A DNA stretch of 64,000 nt from Chryseobacterium sp. c4a. Lineage in GTDB: Bacteria; Bacteroidota; Bacteroidia; Flavobacteriales; Weeksellaceae. The notes under the pieces were generated by a model. It saw only the letters and a list, made by a program, of their open reading frames with translations, searched no databases and had not been told where the DNA came from. The stretch covers positions 1-64,000 of the forward strand of contig NZ_WXVU01000001.1 in the NCBI RefSeq assembly GCF_009900745.1. Direction: 5' to 3'. The translations under genes and the position numbers were made by a program. Positions 1-8,125 of the stretch are shown one piece after another (the first letter of the stretch is position 1; every line of letters starts with the position of its first letter).

Positions 1-185
1 CATATATTGAACGCTTAAACCGTACATTCAGAGAAGACGTTTTGGATGCATACCTATTCGGGTCTATAATGGAGGTAAATGCAATGGCTTATGAGTGGCA
101 AATCGATTACAACAGTAATCATCCGCACACATCTTTAAATGGACTTAGTCCTTGGCTATATGCTAAAGAATCTTTAGTCAATTAG
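1..185 (+). mobile_element. IS3-family transposase, C-terminal fragment (5' end outside window)
   Basis: Frame 3 is open from the window edge to a TAG at 183-185 and encodes about 60 residues. It begins with an ERLNRTFREDVLDAY-like stretch and later has the YNxxHPHTSLNGLSP signature. These are the end of the rve/DDE integrase core of IS3-family OrfB proteins: the last catalytic Glu lies in the E-R-L-N-R segment, and the HxSLNG-xSP motif follows it. The rest of the element lies to the left. The downstream sequence at 214-248 looks like the right terminus of the element. The assignment to IS3 is firm from the motif; the subgroup is not. Confidence 0.85.
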
Positions 186-213
186 AAGGGATTTTATATT
201 TATTAACTGTTTG

Positions 214-248
214 AAAAAAGGTAAGTCTTCAAAAAAGGTAAGTCTTCA
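214..248. repeat. Tandem duplicate of putative IS right end (17 bp x 2)
   Basis: The 17-bp word aaaaaaggtaagtcttc occurs twice without a gap, at 214-230 and 231-247. Read inward from the right on the other strand it begins TGAAGACTTACC, and the 5'-TGAA start fits ends of IS3-family elements. It sits 28 bp after the transposase stop, where the right inverted repeat is expected. The doubling is unusual and may come from insertion beside an older end or from slippage. The left end is outside the window, so the inverted-repeat match cannot be tested here. Confidence 0.5.
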
Positions 249-430
249 CTTCTTCTTTAGAAAAAGATAAATGGTATCGTTTTAAAGTTGCTTTAGAAAC
301 AAAGATCTGTAAAGATTGTAACTCTATAAGCAATAATTGGATGTACTTTAAAAATTCATTAAACTGATTCTTAAAGAAAAATGTTTTGGATAATGGCTCC
401 GGAATTATTGTAAATATAGAAAAAGTATGA
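248..430 (+). pseudogene. Remnant of an IS-truncated gene, 3' end only
   Basis: Immediately right of the IS end, frame 2 reads TSSLEKDKWYRFKVALE and continues to a TGA at 365-367. It then stays open in the same frame for 20 more codons (FLKKNVLDNGSGIIVNIEKV) to a TGA at 428-430. That final stop overlaps the ATG of the lipoprotein gene at 427 as ATGA, the usual layout of translationally coupled genes. The reading is therefore that an upstream partner gene lost its 5' part to the IS and has since gained an in-frame stop. The product family is not recognised. The fragment is short, so chance openness cannot be excluded. Confidence 0.45.
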
Positions 431-1086
431 AACAGATCATATTCCTGATGACTTTTATAATGTGTTTGAGCTGTACTCGAAAAGAAATGAAGCTCAACTT
501 CTGTGATACAGTATACCGCACCAAGCAAAATTCCTGTTTTGTACTCGAGAATGATACTGATGTAAAGTATATTTTTTATCCCCCTTCATTTATTGGTGAC
601 GAAGAATGGGGCTATTTAGGGGCTATTGTAAAGATAACTGATGAGGAAGGCAAAGAACCACGCGTTAATACAGTTTATATTAATAAGGGCACACCTACGG
701 GAAAAGCAATGGATCAGTTTATGATGAATGCACACAAAGATTATTTGCTATGGAAAAAATTATTGGCTCAGGGTGTCCGTATTGATTACCTGGGAGCAAA
801 ACAATATAAGGTAATTACAAAAACAAAATTTGTTTTGAATCCTGGCGACGAAAGGGAAATATCAAAGAAAATTTCCATCTTTCAAAAGGATTTGGAGTCT
901 TCAGGTACTTATTATAGTTTTGATCAAAAAAAGAAATACTTTATTCAGATTGAACTCGACTTTGACAGTACTGAAATTAAAAAATACCTGCCAGCACAAC
1001 AATTAGATTCTTTGAAAAAGAATAATCTCAAGATATTTCATGGTATTCTAAAAACAAAGAAAATTCCAATACAATTAACCCAATAA
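427..1086 (+). CDS. Putative lipoprotein, function unknown
   Basis: Encodes 219 residues. The N-terminus is a short hydrophobic signal followed by a lipobox-like L-S-C at residues 14-16, so the mature protein is probably a lipid-anchored periplasmic or outer-membrane protein. The body is hydrophilic and rich in Lys and Asp, with a central YINKGTPTGKAMDQF segment and no motif that I recognise. The start overlaps the stop of the truncated gene at 248-430, so it was probably the second gene of an operon that the IS has cut from its promoter. It converges on ruvC with a gap of about 10 bp. Confidence 0.75.
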   Translation: MKQIIFLMTFIMCLSCTRKEMKLNFCDTVYRTKQNSCFVLENDTDVKYIFYPPSFIGDEEWGYLGAIVKITDEEGKEPRVNTVYINKGTPTGKAMDQFMMNAHKDYLLWKKLLAQGVRIDYLGAKQYKVITKTKFVLNPGDEREISKKISIFQKDLESSGTYYSFDQKKKYFIQIELDFDSTEIKKYLPAQQLDSLKKNNLKIFHGILKTKKIPIQLTQ

Positions 1087-1096
1087 TGGATATCGA

Positions 1097-1651
1097 TTAT
1101 TTCAGTCTATCCGGGTTTTGCTTCAAAAAGCTCTCCCATCCTGAATACGACTTGGTATCAGTTATTGTTCCGGAATTAAAATGATGGCAGATTGCTACTG
1201 CAAGACCATCAGAAGCATCTAAATATTTGGTGGGAAATTCCTTTAGTTTAAGAAGATTCTGAAGCATTCCTGCTACCTGTTCTTTACTGGCGTTTCCATT
1301 TCCGGTGATGGCCATTTTGATCTTCTTGGGTGAATATTCTGTGATGGGAATATTTCTGTAAAGGCTGGCTGCCATAGCTACTCCTTGTGCGCGTCCAAGT
1401 TTCAGCATACTTTGTACGTTTTTTCCAAAGAATGGTGCTTCCAGAGCTACTTCATCCGGGTGATATTCGTCAATTAAGGCTAACGTTTTTTCAAAGATAT
1501 ATTTTAGTTTGGTTTCATGGTTAGGGTATTTTTTCAGGATAAGTTCATGAATAGAAACCATCTCCATTTTACCTTTTTTAACGGAAATAAGACCAAATCC
1601 CATTACTGTTGTTCCGGGATCAATACCTAAAATTATCTTCTCTGCAATCAT
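1097..1651 (-). CDS. ruvC: Holliday junction endonuclease RuvC
   Basis: 184 residues, the normal RuvC length. RuvC resolves four-way Holliday junctions together with RuvAB by symmetric nicking. The RNase H-like fold begins with GIDPGT (catalytic Asp11). Glu71 lies in ALEAPFF, and the C-terminal acidic pair is Asp145 and Asp148 in LDASDGLAVAICHH, completing the D-E-D-D set. The GRAQG motif at 86-90 is also present. Start ATG at 1651 leaves the usual short leader before the first strand. It stands alone on the minus strand, with a short AT-rich spacer separating it from the upstream 2H phosphoesterase. Confidence 0.97.
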   Translation of the reverse strand: MIAEKIILGIDPGTTVMGFGLISVKKGKMEMVSIHELILKKYPNHETKLKYIFEKTLALIDEYHPDEVALEAPFFGKNVQSMLKLGRAQGVAMAASLYRNIPITEYSPKKIKMAITGNGNASKEQVAGMLQNLLKLKEFPTKYLDASDGLAVAICHHFNSGTITDTKSYSGWESFLKQNPDRLK

Positions 1652-1746
1652 TGGGTCAAAGATAGGACTTTATAAAATAATAATGGGATAGGAGATGAAG
1701 AGATAGGATTTGAAACTGGGAAATCATGGATAATATGTATTGAGTG

Positions 1747-2277
1747 CTAAATTACGCCTTTAAAAGATTTCTCTGCAATAGGAACCCAATTTTCGTCGTG
1801 ACGTAATAATATAATTTTATTAACTAAAAATTTAGTTTTGTATTCTTTGTGTTCGTATTTTTCCCATGCTTTAAGATAGTTCTCCCAGGTTAAATTCCTG
1901 TATCCTACAGTCATATGAGGTGTAAAGGAGTATTGGGTGAAGTTGAACTGCTGTTTTACTCTATGATAAAGATCTATTAAGTGAATATTGTCTTCAGGAT
2001 GTACAAAGATTACCGGGTTGTTGGGATTGGGAAAGCTTCCAAAGCCATTCAGCTCAACTTCAAATGGTAAAAGCTGAGTGTTTATTTTTTGAAAAGCGAT
2101 GTGAATGTCTTCTTCTAATTTCAACTCTCGGGAAAAAGGTGGGAAAAGCGTAATATGAGCTTCATTTTTCAACGCTTTGGAATTATCATAAGAAATAGCC
2201 AGATCTCTTTTAAAAACCTTTATTTCCTCAATGATTTCCTCGGGTGGATAGACGGCGATGAAGTACATTTTTTTCAT
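1747..2277 (-). CDS. 2'-5' RNA ligase-like (2H phosphoesterase) protein
   Basis: 176 residues with the two diagnostic HxTx motifs of the 2H/LigT superfamily: H41-I-T43 (HITLFPPF) and H121-M-T123 (HMTVGYR), about 80 residues apart as in the family. Members act on 2'-5' phosphodiester or cyclic phosphate bonds in RNA or nucleotides. The exact substrate cannot be told from sequence. The second Met (residue 4) is an alternative start. The gene is divergent from padR, sharing an AT-rich 80-bp spacer, so the two may share regulatory sequence. Confidence 0.85.
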   Translation of the reverse strand: MKKMYFIAVYPPEEIIEEIKVFKRDLAISYDNSKALKNEAHITLFPPFSRELKLEEDIHIAFQKINTQLLPFEVELNGFGSFPNPNNPVIFVHPEDNIHLIDLYHRVKQQFNFTQYSFTPHMTVGYRNLTWENYLKAWEKYEHKEYKTKFLVNKIILLRHDENWVPIAEKSFKGVI

Positions 2278-2329
2278 ATAACAAATTAAAAAAAATAAAA
2301 TAAATTTAAATACATAAAAAAATTATGCA

Positions 2330-2337
2330 TAGATTTG
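2330..2337 (+). promoter_or_regulatory. Bacteroidota -7 box for the padR-like gene
   Basis: TAGATTTG matches TAnnTTTG, the housekeeping sigma -7 element of Bacteroidota, 20 bp before the ATG at 2358. No convincing TTTG -33 box is visible at the usual distance. Confidence 0.5.
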
Positions 2338-2357
2338 CAATGTATTGAAATGACACC

Positions 2358-2681
2358 ATGAAGAAAAACAGTCTTTATAAAGGAACCTTACAGAACATTA
2401 TTTTGAAGCTGCTTTCAAAAGAAGTTAAAATGTATGGCTATCAAATTACCCAAAGAGCTAAAGAGCTTACCCAAGGAGAACTTGAGATGACAGAGGGTGC
2501 ACTTTATCCATTATTGCATAAACTGGAGGGTGATGGAATGATTACTTCTGAAATTCAGAAAATAAATGGAAGAGACCGTAAATATTATCTGCTTACTGAA
2601 AAAGGGAAGAAACAGCAGGTAGAGCAGGAGAGTGAAATGAAAAGTTATCTGGTCAATCTTCAATCTATTTTTAGCATATAA
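2358..2681 (+). CDS. PadR-family transcriptional regulator
   Basis: 107 residues of the short PadR subfamily, a winged helix plus a dimerising C-terminal helix. The core has the family landmarks: a hydrophobic helix ILKLLSKEVKMYGYQI, the recognition-helix region with EGALYPLLHKLEGDGMI, and the wing NGRDRKYYLLTEKGKKQ. PadR proteins are mostly repressors that respond to small molecules. In Bacteroidota they often precede a gene for a membrane protein, as here (2790), so the likely target is its own two-gene unit. The ATG at 2358 follows a -7 box at 2330. Confidence 0.93.
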   Translation: MKKNSLYKGTLQNIILKLLSKEVKMYGYQITQRAKELTQGELEMTEGALYPLLHKLEGDGMITSEIQKINGRDRKYYLLTEKGKKQQVEQESEMKSYLVNLQSIFSI

Positions 2682-2789
2682 TGAATACCATGCAGAAAGA
2701 CAAAATTACAGATTATCTTTTGTGCTCCTAATGCTGATCATCAATAAATATATCTACTCAAAAAAATAAAAACTAATAACCTTTTTTAT

Positions 2790-3404
2790 ATGATTACACT
2801 TACACAAGAAAAAGAAATACAGCAATACCTTTTATCAAAGCATTTGAATCAAAAATTATTTCTGGAAATTAAAGACCATTTTATTCAACAGATTTCCACT
2901 CTTATGGAAGAGCAGAAATCAAATTTTGAAGACGCTTTTCAGGACACCAAGCTAAGTTGGAAGCAAGAATTAGACTTTGTAAAAGCAGATCTATTCTCCT
3001 TTCGAAAAATTACAAAAATTGAAAAAGAAATACTTCAGAGAAAATTCAGGAATATTATGCTGTATGCCGCTATTTTCACATTGCTTTTATCTCAATTTGT
3101 ACTTACGGTATCAAATGTTTTTATGTATTCTGAAATGATATTGATAGGAGCTATGGTCTCACTCTTAATTTATAATGTCATTTTCCAAAAAATGAGACTG
3201 TATCATTACCTGCAACTCAGTTTCCATCCTTTGATCTTAAAGAATGCTCTTGCTGGTATTGTACTTTTCACTTCTGCGTATCTTTTGTATAATCATCTGG
3301 CAGTGCAGGGAAGCGGAATGATGAAGCTTTTCTTTTTATATGCTATGGCCGTTAAAATTCAGATTCTGTATTACAAAGCACGAAAGATTAATGTCCTGAT
3401 CTAA
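2790..3404 (+). CDS. Integral membrane protein downstream of padR
   Basis: 204 residues. The first ~85 are hydrophilic and helical, starting ITLTQEKEIQQYLL. They are followed by about four transmembrane segments near residues 88-108, 114-132, 150-170 and 176-192. This layout resembles the membrane proteins with a cytoplasmic helical prefix commonly paired with PadR regulators, but no family is certain. It lies 108 bp after padR on the same strand and its last 17 bp overlap the convergent serine hydrolase gene. A role in an envelope-stress or permease-related response is inference from the PadR pairing only. Confidence 0.75.
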   Translation: MITLTQEKEIQQYLLSKHLNQKLFLEIKDHFIQQISTLMEEQKSNFEDAFQDTKLSWKQELDFVKADLFSFRKITKIEKEILQRKFRNIMLYAAIFTLLLSQFVLTVSNVFMYSEMILIGAMVSLLIYNVIFQKMRLYHYLQLSFHPLILKNALAGIVLFTSAYLLYNHLAVQGSGMMKLFFLYAMAVKIQILYYKARKINVLI

Positions 3405-4494
3405 GCTGATTAAGAGTGTTTTCAAGATGATCTGTAATCTTTTTTACTTCAATATGCGGCTTGAAGACTAAGCCTTTTCCTTTTTCTTCATCCGCAATAT
3501 TCGAAAGAATGATAACGGAGGTCTTGGTCTCAGGATAATAAATATTCAAAGAAGGAGACCCCTTTACATAGCCGCTGTGAAAGTAAGAATTGGGTTTGCC
3601 AATATTCAGCATAATTCCATAGGCGTAGCCCATTTTTCCGAAGATAGCATGTCGTCTTTCTGCACTTTTTGCCATAAAAAGTTTAAGCGTTTCGGGTTTT
3701 AGAATTTTCCCACCGTAAAGTGCATTGTTCCATGTATGGAGATCCTCAATAGTAGAAAGAATTCCTCCTGCAGGAGTGCCAATTTCTTTTCCTCCCAGTC
3801 TTTTAGGCATATTCGGCACTTCAGAAGATGTAGTTGCGTTTCCAATATAGGCTGATGCGAAGTTGCTTCCTTTAAAAATGTCTCCGGTAGAAGACTGAGT
3901 CATTCCTGATTTTTTGAAAAGGTCCAAGGCATTCTGGTGATATGATTTTCCGGATACTTTTTCCACAATTTTTCCCAAGGCATTAAAACCGTCATTCGAA
4001 TAGAAGAAATCTGTACCACTTTTAAACATCAGTTTTCCACCCATCAGATTCAACCCTGATGTATGATTCAGAAGCTGATGAATCGTAATATTTTCATATT
4101 CCTTGGTTTGAAATTCTTTTAAATATTGAGAAACTTTATCCGTAACATTTAATTTTCCTTGTTCCATCTGAAGTAAGATCATCACAGCAGTGAATTGTTT
4201 ACTTACTGACCCGATAGCAAAAATAGTATTACTGTTGATCTTCGTTTTTCTCTTAAAATCGGAATAGCCGTTTTCTTTTCTGTAAAGAGGAAGAGAATCT
4301 TTAAATACAGCTATACTTCCATTGAAACGATATTTTTTGAATACAGAATCAATCTGTTGCTCCAAAAGGGTTTTCTGAAATGCTGTTATGGTAGAATCAA
4401 CAATTGCTTTTTTATCAACAGGTGGCACTGGAGTTTCTGTTTTACATGATAATAAAAAACAAAAAGGAAGAAGGAACATTAAATTTTTGATCAC
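3388..4494 (-). CDS. Beta-lactamase-fold serine hydrolase, lipoprotein
   Basis: 368 residues of the beta-lactamase/PBP class C family (Pfam Beta-lactamase). The signal peptide ends in a lipobox LLSC with Cys17. The three active-site motifs are present: S96-V-S-K99 (SxxK), Y165-S-N167 (YxN) and H306-S-G308 (the HxG counterpart of KTG). Such proteins are usually peptidases or esterases of the envelope rather than antibiotic-resistance enzymes. The residue set does not decide the substrate. The 3' end overlaps the convergent membrane-protein gene by 17 bp. Confidence 0.9.
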   Translation of the reverse strand: MIKNLMFLLPFCFLLSCKTETPVPPVDKKAIVDSTITAFQKTLLEQQIDSVFKKYRFNGSIAVFKDSLPLYRKENGYSDFKRKTKINSNTIFAIGSVSKQFTAVMILLQMEQGKLNVTDKVSQYLKEFQTKEYENITIHQLLNHTSGLNLMGGKLMFKSGTDFFYSNDGFNALGKIVEKVSGKSYHQNALDLFKKSGMTQSSTGDIFKGSNFASAYIGNATTSSEVPNMPKRLGGKEIGTPAGGILSTIEDLHTWNNALYGGKILKPETLKLFMAKSAERRHAIFGKMGYAYGIMLNIGKPNSYFHSGYVKGSPSLNIYYPETKTSVIILSNIADEEKGKGLVFKPHIEVKKITDHLENTLNQLRSGH

Positions 4495-4630
4495 GGGTGT
4501 TTATTTTTTAAGATTAAAATTGATATTCTTAAAGATATTGAAATTTTTAAGAGTTGTATAGGATGCAAAATGCGTGCTAAGAAGGGATATTCAGGGTATT
4601 TAATAGGTATTTAATGATTCTTTCACGACT

Positions 4631-4647
4631 ATTCAATACATTTGAAT
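4631..4647. promoter_or_regulatory. Promoter -7 box inside a 6-5-6 palindrome, upstream of decarboxylase
   Basis: TACATTTG at 4637-4644 fits the -7 consensus TAnnTTTG. It is embedded in the inverted repeat attcaa-N5-ttgaat (arms 4631-4636 and 4642-4647), 24 bp before the ATG at 4671. The geometry suits an operator that would occlude the promoter. It could also be a chance AT-rich palindrome. Confidence 0.35.
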
Positions 4648-4670
4648 AGATTATTTGTAATCTCAGTATT

Positions 4671-6077
4671 ATGAAAGAACATTTGGAAAATGACTCAGTA
4701 GGTATCAGTCATCTATTGGATATTATAAAAAAGCAAGGGGCTGAATACCTGAACTCTCTTGCAGACAGACCCACCTCCATCAATAATGCTCTTATACCAG
4801 AAGCAATAGATCTTCCGGAACATGGGTATGGTACGGAGGAAGTCATTAAGATCTTCAACAAAAGATTTGAACCTATCATGGTAGGATCAGCTGGCCCAAG
4901 ATATCTTGGATTTGTAACAGGTGGTACAACACCTGCTTCAGTGGTTGGGGATTGGCTGACTACTATTTATGATCAAAATACCCAATCCACAAAAGGACAG
5001 GGAGATATTTCGGCGAACGTAGAACTGGAGACCATTAAATTTATCCTGGAACTTTTAGAACTTCCAAATAGTTTTCTGGGTGGTTTTGTCAGCGGAGCAA
5101 CAATGTCTAATTTTACTTGTCTTGCAGTAGCTCGACAATGGGTGGGAAGAGAGAAAGGTATCGATATAGCGAAAGAAGGCGCTTCTGGTGTGATGAAAGT
5201 TCTGACGGCAACCCCTCACTCATCCTCCATAAAAGCCTTGTCTCTTCTGGGAATGGGCAGTAATAATATTATTAAAATTAAAACGGATGGCAGTGATCGT
5301 GAAGCTATTTCTATTACAGATCTGGAAGAACATATTATACAGTTGAATAACGAACCGTTTATCCTGATTTCTAGTGGAGGAACTGTAAATACCGTGGATT
5401 TTGATGATTTCACGGAGATTAAAAAACTGAAAGATAAATATAACTTCTGGTGGCACATTGATGCTGCATTCGGAGGTTTTGCGGCGTGCTCAGAACATTA
5501 TAAGCATTTGGTTAAAGGTTGGGAATATGCGGACAGTATTACCGTTGATTGTCATAAATGGCTGAATGTCCCTTACGAAAGTGCAGTATTTTTTGTAAAA
5601 GAAGAATACAATATCTTGCAGGTAGAAACCTTTCAGAACTCCAATGCTCCGTATTTAGGAGATCCATTGGAAAACTTTGGATATCTAAATTTCCTTCCCG
5701 AGAATTCAAGACGGTTAAAGGCACTCCCAGCATGGTTCTCTTTAATGGCTTATGGAAAAGAAGGGTATAAGAATATTGTAGAAAATAATGTTTCACTGGC
5801 CAGAAACTTCGGAAGACTGATTGAGAATAGTAATGATTTTAAACTCTTAGCACCAGTACGCCTTAATACAGTATGTTTTACCCTGAAAGATGAAGGAAAA
5901 CAGGATGAGGTAATAAAATTTCTTGAAATGCTTAATGACACTGGAAAAGTCTTTATGACTCCTACATTTTATAGCCAGCATAAAGGGATCAGAGCTGCTT
6001 TTGTAAATTGGAAGACAAGTGAAACAGATGTCCAGCTGATCTTTGAGACGATGAACAACATCATGGCACAATTATAA
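4671..6077 (+). CDS. PLP-dependent group II decarboxylase (aromatic-amino-acid/glutamate type)
   Basis: 468 residues, fold-type I PLP enzyme of the group II decarboxylase family (Pfam Pyridoxal_deC). The Schiff-base lysine is Lys296 in VDCHKWLNVPY. Asp264 in HIDAAFGGF binds the pyridine nitrogen, and His183 in TPHSS stacks on the ring. The N-terminal substrate-loop region has GPRYLGFVTGG at 75-85, common in the aspartate/glutamate/aromatic decarboxylase branch. Substrate is uncertain: tryptophan, tyrosine, DOPA, 2,4-diaminobutyrate and aspartate decarboxylases all look alike at this level. It is monocistronic, with a promoter-like palindrome upstream and a strong hairpin at 6130-6186 downstream. 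Confidence 0.9.
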   Translation: MKEHLENDSVGISHLLDIIKKQGAEYLNSLADRPTSINNALIPEAIDLPEHGYGTEEVIKIFNKRFEPIMVGSAGPRYLGFVTGGTTPASVVGDWLTTIYDQNTQSTKGQGDISANVELETIKFILELLELPNSFLGGFVSGATMSNFTCLAVARQWVGREKGIDIAKEGASGVMKVLTATPHSSSIKALSLLGMGSNNIIKIKTDGSDREAISITDLEEHIIQLNNEPFILISSGGTVNTVDFDDFTEIKKLKDKYNFWWHIDAAFGGFAACSEHYKHLVKGWEYADSITVDCHKWLNVPYESAVFFVKEEYNILQVETFQNSNAPYLGDPLENFGYLNFLPENSRRLKALPAWFSLMAYGKEGYKNIVENNVSLARNFGRLIENSNDFKLLAPVRLNTVCFTLKDEGKQDEVIKFLEMLNDTGKVFMTPTFYSQHKGIRAAFVNWKTSETDVQLIFETMNNIMAQL

Positions 6078-6129
6078 TAAAAATTGTATCACTGCGAATG
6101 CGCAAATAATAGCATTTCTACATCATATT

Positions 6130-6194
6130 CTATGTTTCTATGTGGTAAAAAAACAGCGTAATTTTTATAACCACATAGAAATATAGATTTTTTT
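6130..6194 (+). terminator. Long-stem intrinsic terminator after the decarboxylase
   Basis: Arms 6130-6146 (ctatgtttctatgtggt) and 6170-6186 pair over 17 bp with one mismatch around a 23-base loop and run into a T-rich tract (6187-6194). Placement 50 bp after the stop of the plus-strand decarboxylase fits a terminator. Confidence 0.65.
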
Positions 6195-6241
6195 TAACTA
6201 TTTAGAAATTAATATTGTGTAGATGGAAAAGGATAGGTGTT

Positions 6242-6952
6242 TTATTTTGAGATCAGATCACAGAACCAGAAAACATATTCTTCATCCTTATCTTCCGGAG
6301 CGGATTTTGGTTTAGGATAAGTTTTTTTTACGGTTTCTCCAATTTCAAACTGAACCGGGCTTTTAAAAATAGGCCCATCAAAGGTAAATGTATGGAACTC
6401 TCCATTTTCTCCACATGGATCTACATTCTCAGGAAGATCAGCAAGGAATTGCTGATCAATAATTCTTCCTGCAAAACTTTTATCCAGATAGTTGCCATTT
6501 ACACAGGTAACAATTGTTTTAAATCCTAATTTCAAAAACTCCTGAATAAGATCGGATGTGTTTTGTTTCCATAGAGGAAAGACAGCCTGCATACCAATAG
6601 AATTTAATTGGTTTACCCTGTATTGCCGAAGGTCTTCCAGAAAAATATCCCCGAAAATAGAGTGAGTAACACCCTGAGCTTGTATTTCAGCCATGGTTGT
6701 GTTCATAATTCTCTGATATTCTTCCATTGAAGGCTCTTTTGGAAGCTCCATTTTTTTCAGGGGAATATCCAGAAGAGAAGCCTGCTGTTCCAAAAGGGAT
6801 ACATTAACACCGTGCATAGAAATTCTCTGAAACTCTTTGTTTATACTTGTCAATAGAGTAGTGATCTCATACTGATCATCTTGTATTATTTTGTAAAGAG
6901 CCAATGCAGAATCTTTTCCGCTGCTCCAATTGAATAAGGCTTTAGGCTTCAT
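6242..6952 (-). CDS. Diphthine--ammonia ligase-like (Dph6/COG2102) ATP pyrophosphatase
   Basis: 236 residues of the adenine-nucleotide alpha-hydrolase (PP-loop) superfamily. The PP-loop is S10-S-G-K-D-S15 in FNWSSGKDSALAL. The later segments (HSIFGDIFLEDLRQYR and PCGENGEFHTF) are characteristic of the Dph6-related COG2102 proteins. In archaea and eukaryotes the family makes the diphthamide amide; bacteria lack diphthamide, so the bacterial substrate is unknown. The ATP-dependent adenylation chemistry is expected to be kept. It is transcribed alone, from an AT-rich spacer. Confidence 0.85.
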   Translation of the reverse strand: MKPKALFNWSSGKDSALALYKIIQDDQYEITTLLTSINKEFQRISMHGVNVSLLEQQASLLDIPLKKMELPKEPSMEEYQRIMNTTMAEIQAQGVTHSIFGDIFLEDLRQYRVNQLNSIGMQAVFPLWKQNTSDLIQEFLKLGFKTIVTCVNGNYLDKSFAGRIIDQQFLADLPENVDPCGENGEFHTFTFDGPIFKSPVQFEIGETVKKTYPKPKSAPEDKDEEYVFWFCDLISK

Positions 6953-7060
6953 TATCGATTTTAAAAAATGTAATTTTATTCAAATGTACAATACTTATGA
7001 CGAAAATAAGTATAAGATAAAGCCCAGAGCTATTTGTATCTTTTTCTTTTAAATGAATCC

Positions 7061-8092
7061 CTATTTTTTATTCTCAATTTCTCTGACAGGAATAAAATTA
7101 CCATTGAAATAATCAATTTTCTGCTCATAAGGAATAAGAGGATTGACTGTGAATGAAACTCCAATGCTACCATAAGAGTATGTAGGGGCAATGGCTACCC
7201 CTGAGACATTTTGATTTTGCTTTATTTTTCCTACAAAATAATAATCGTTGTCTCTTTTCTCTGCCTTTGTCAACAGATTTTCTATAGAAAGATAAACATA
7301 AAGTTCCCCTTTATAGATAATGGCATATATATTATCTTTTTTAATTTCTTTTTCTTCACCGTTTACCGTTTCATAGATTCGGACGATTTTGGGAGCATTA
7401 CCGTAAAATTTTACCCGGCTAATTTCTTTGCTGGGTTGTTGATTTTTTAAAAATGTATAATCAGTGTATACTCCGTCTTTCAAGTCAGAAGATTGGAAAA
7501 AGCCGATAGATTCCTTTGCTACTTCCTCAAAGTTTTTAACTTGCTGATAAGTATAATGGTTCCCTGTTTCCGGTTTTTTAGATGCATTTGCAGCAATAAA
7601 ATCAACAAGAAACTCACTTCCTTTCTGTAAAATTTCTTTAGTAACATTGGATTTTGCCTTATGATCAATAACTTGGTTGGCCTGATCGATCAGTGAATAG
7701 GTATCATCTTCATTTTTTGAAAATAAAAAAGCCTGGAAAAAACAATAGCCATGGATGGTAACTTCCATGAAATTTAATTGCCTAAGATATAAAACTAAAG
7801 TACCATTTTCTGCATGCTCTCCATTAAGACTGCTTAAAACACTTTGGAATTGGTCAGAAAGAGGAGTGGCTGCCAGTAAATTTGTTGGAGTATTTAAAAG
7901 TCCTGTTCGGACAGTTCCTAATGAAGTTGTATCTGTTCGGCGATCAATAAGTTTAATCGTTTTGTAATAACTCTTATCCAGCTTTTTTGTGGGAAGAGTA
8001 ATTGTAAATTCTTCGGGAGACTTTTGTGCAGATAATAATACAGTGAAGTATGCTGCAAAAAATACTAAAAGTTTCTTTAAATAGTTTTCCAT
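7061..8092 (-). CDS. Secreted protein of unknown function
   Basis: 343 residues with a Sec signal peptide ending near VLLSAQ (residues 20-23), so it is exported. The body is beta-rich with a conserved-looking middle SRVKFYGNAPKIVRIYE. The C-terminal half has an alternating hydrophobic pattern and ends ...GNFIPVREIENKK, without a T9SS sorting domain. No family is recognised. It lies 33 bp downstream of the CxxC-domain protein gene on the same strand, so the two are probably co-transcribed. Confidence 0.7.
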   Translation of the reverse strand: MENYLKKLLVFFAAYFTVLLSAQKSPEEFTITLPTKKLDKSYYKTIKLIDRRTDTTSLGTVRTGLLNTPTNLLAATPLSDQFQSVLSSLNGEHAENGTLVLYLRQLNFMEVTIHGYCFFQAFLFSKNEDDTYSLIDQANQVIDHKAKSNVTKEILQKGSEFLVDFIAANASKKPETGNHYTYQQVKNFEEVAKESIGFFQSSDLKDGVYTDYTFLKNQQPSKEISRVKFYGNAPKIVRIYETVNGEEKEIKKDNIYAIIYKGELYVYLSIENLLTKAEKRDNDYYFVGKIKQNQNVSGVAIAPTYSYGSIGVSFTVNPLIPYEQKIDYFNGNFIPVREIENKK

Positions 8093-8125
8093 TATTATTG
8101 TTTTTGTAGTGGTTATAAGAGATGC

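Noticed and set aside
229..528. Minus-strand open frame of 99 codons over the IS end and the lipoprotein start
   Set aside because: It covers the plus-strand lipoprotein start and gene remnant, has no recognised motif, and its composition is that of a shadow frame.
1660..1710. GATAGGA word repeated three times upstream of ruvC
   Set aside because: No opposed arm is present, and spacing is irregular, so it does not match the word-repeat spacers elsewhere. Low-complexity AT-rich sequence is a sufficient explanation.
3388..4494. Antibiotic-resistance beta-lactamase
   Set aside because: The SxxK, YxN and HxG set is common to peptidase and esterase members of the fold, and the protein is a lipoprotein. 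No resistance claim can be made.
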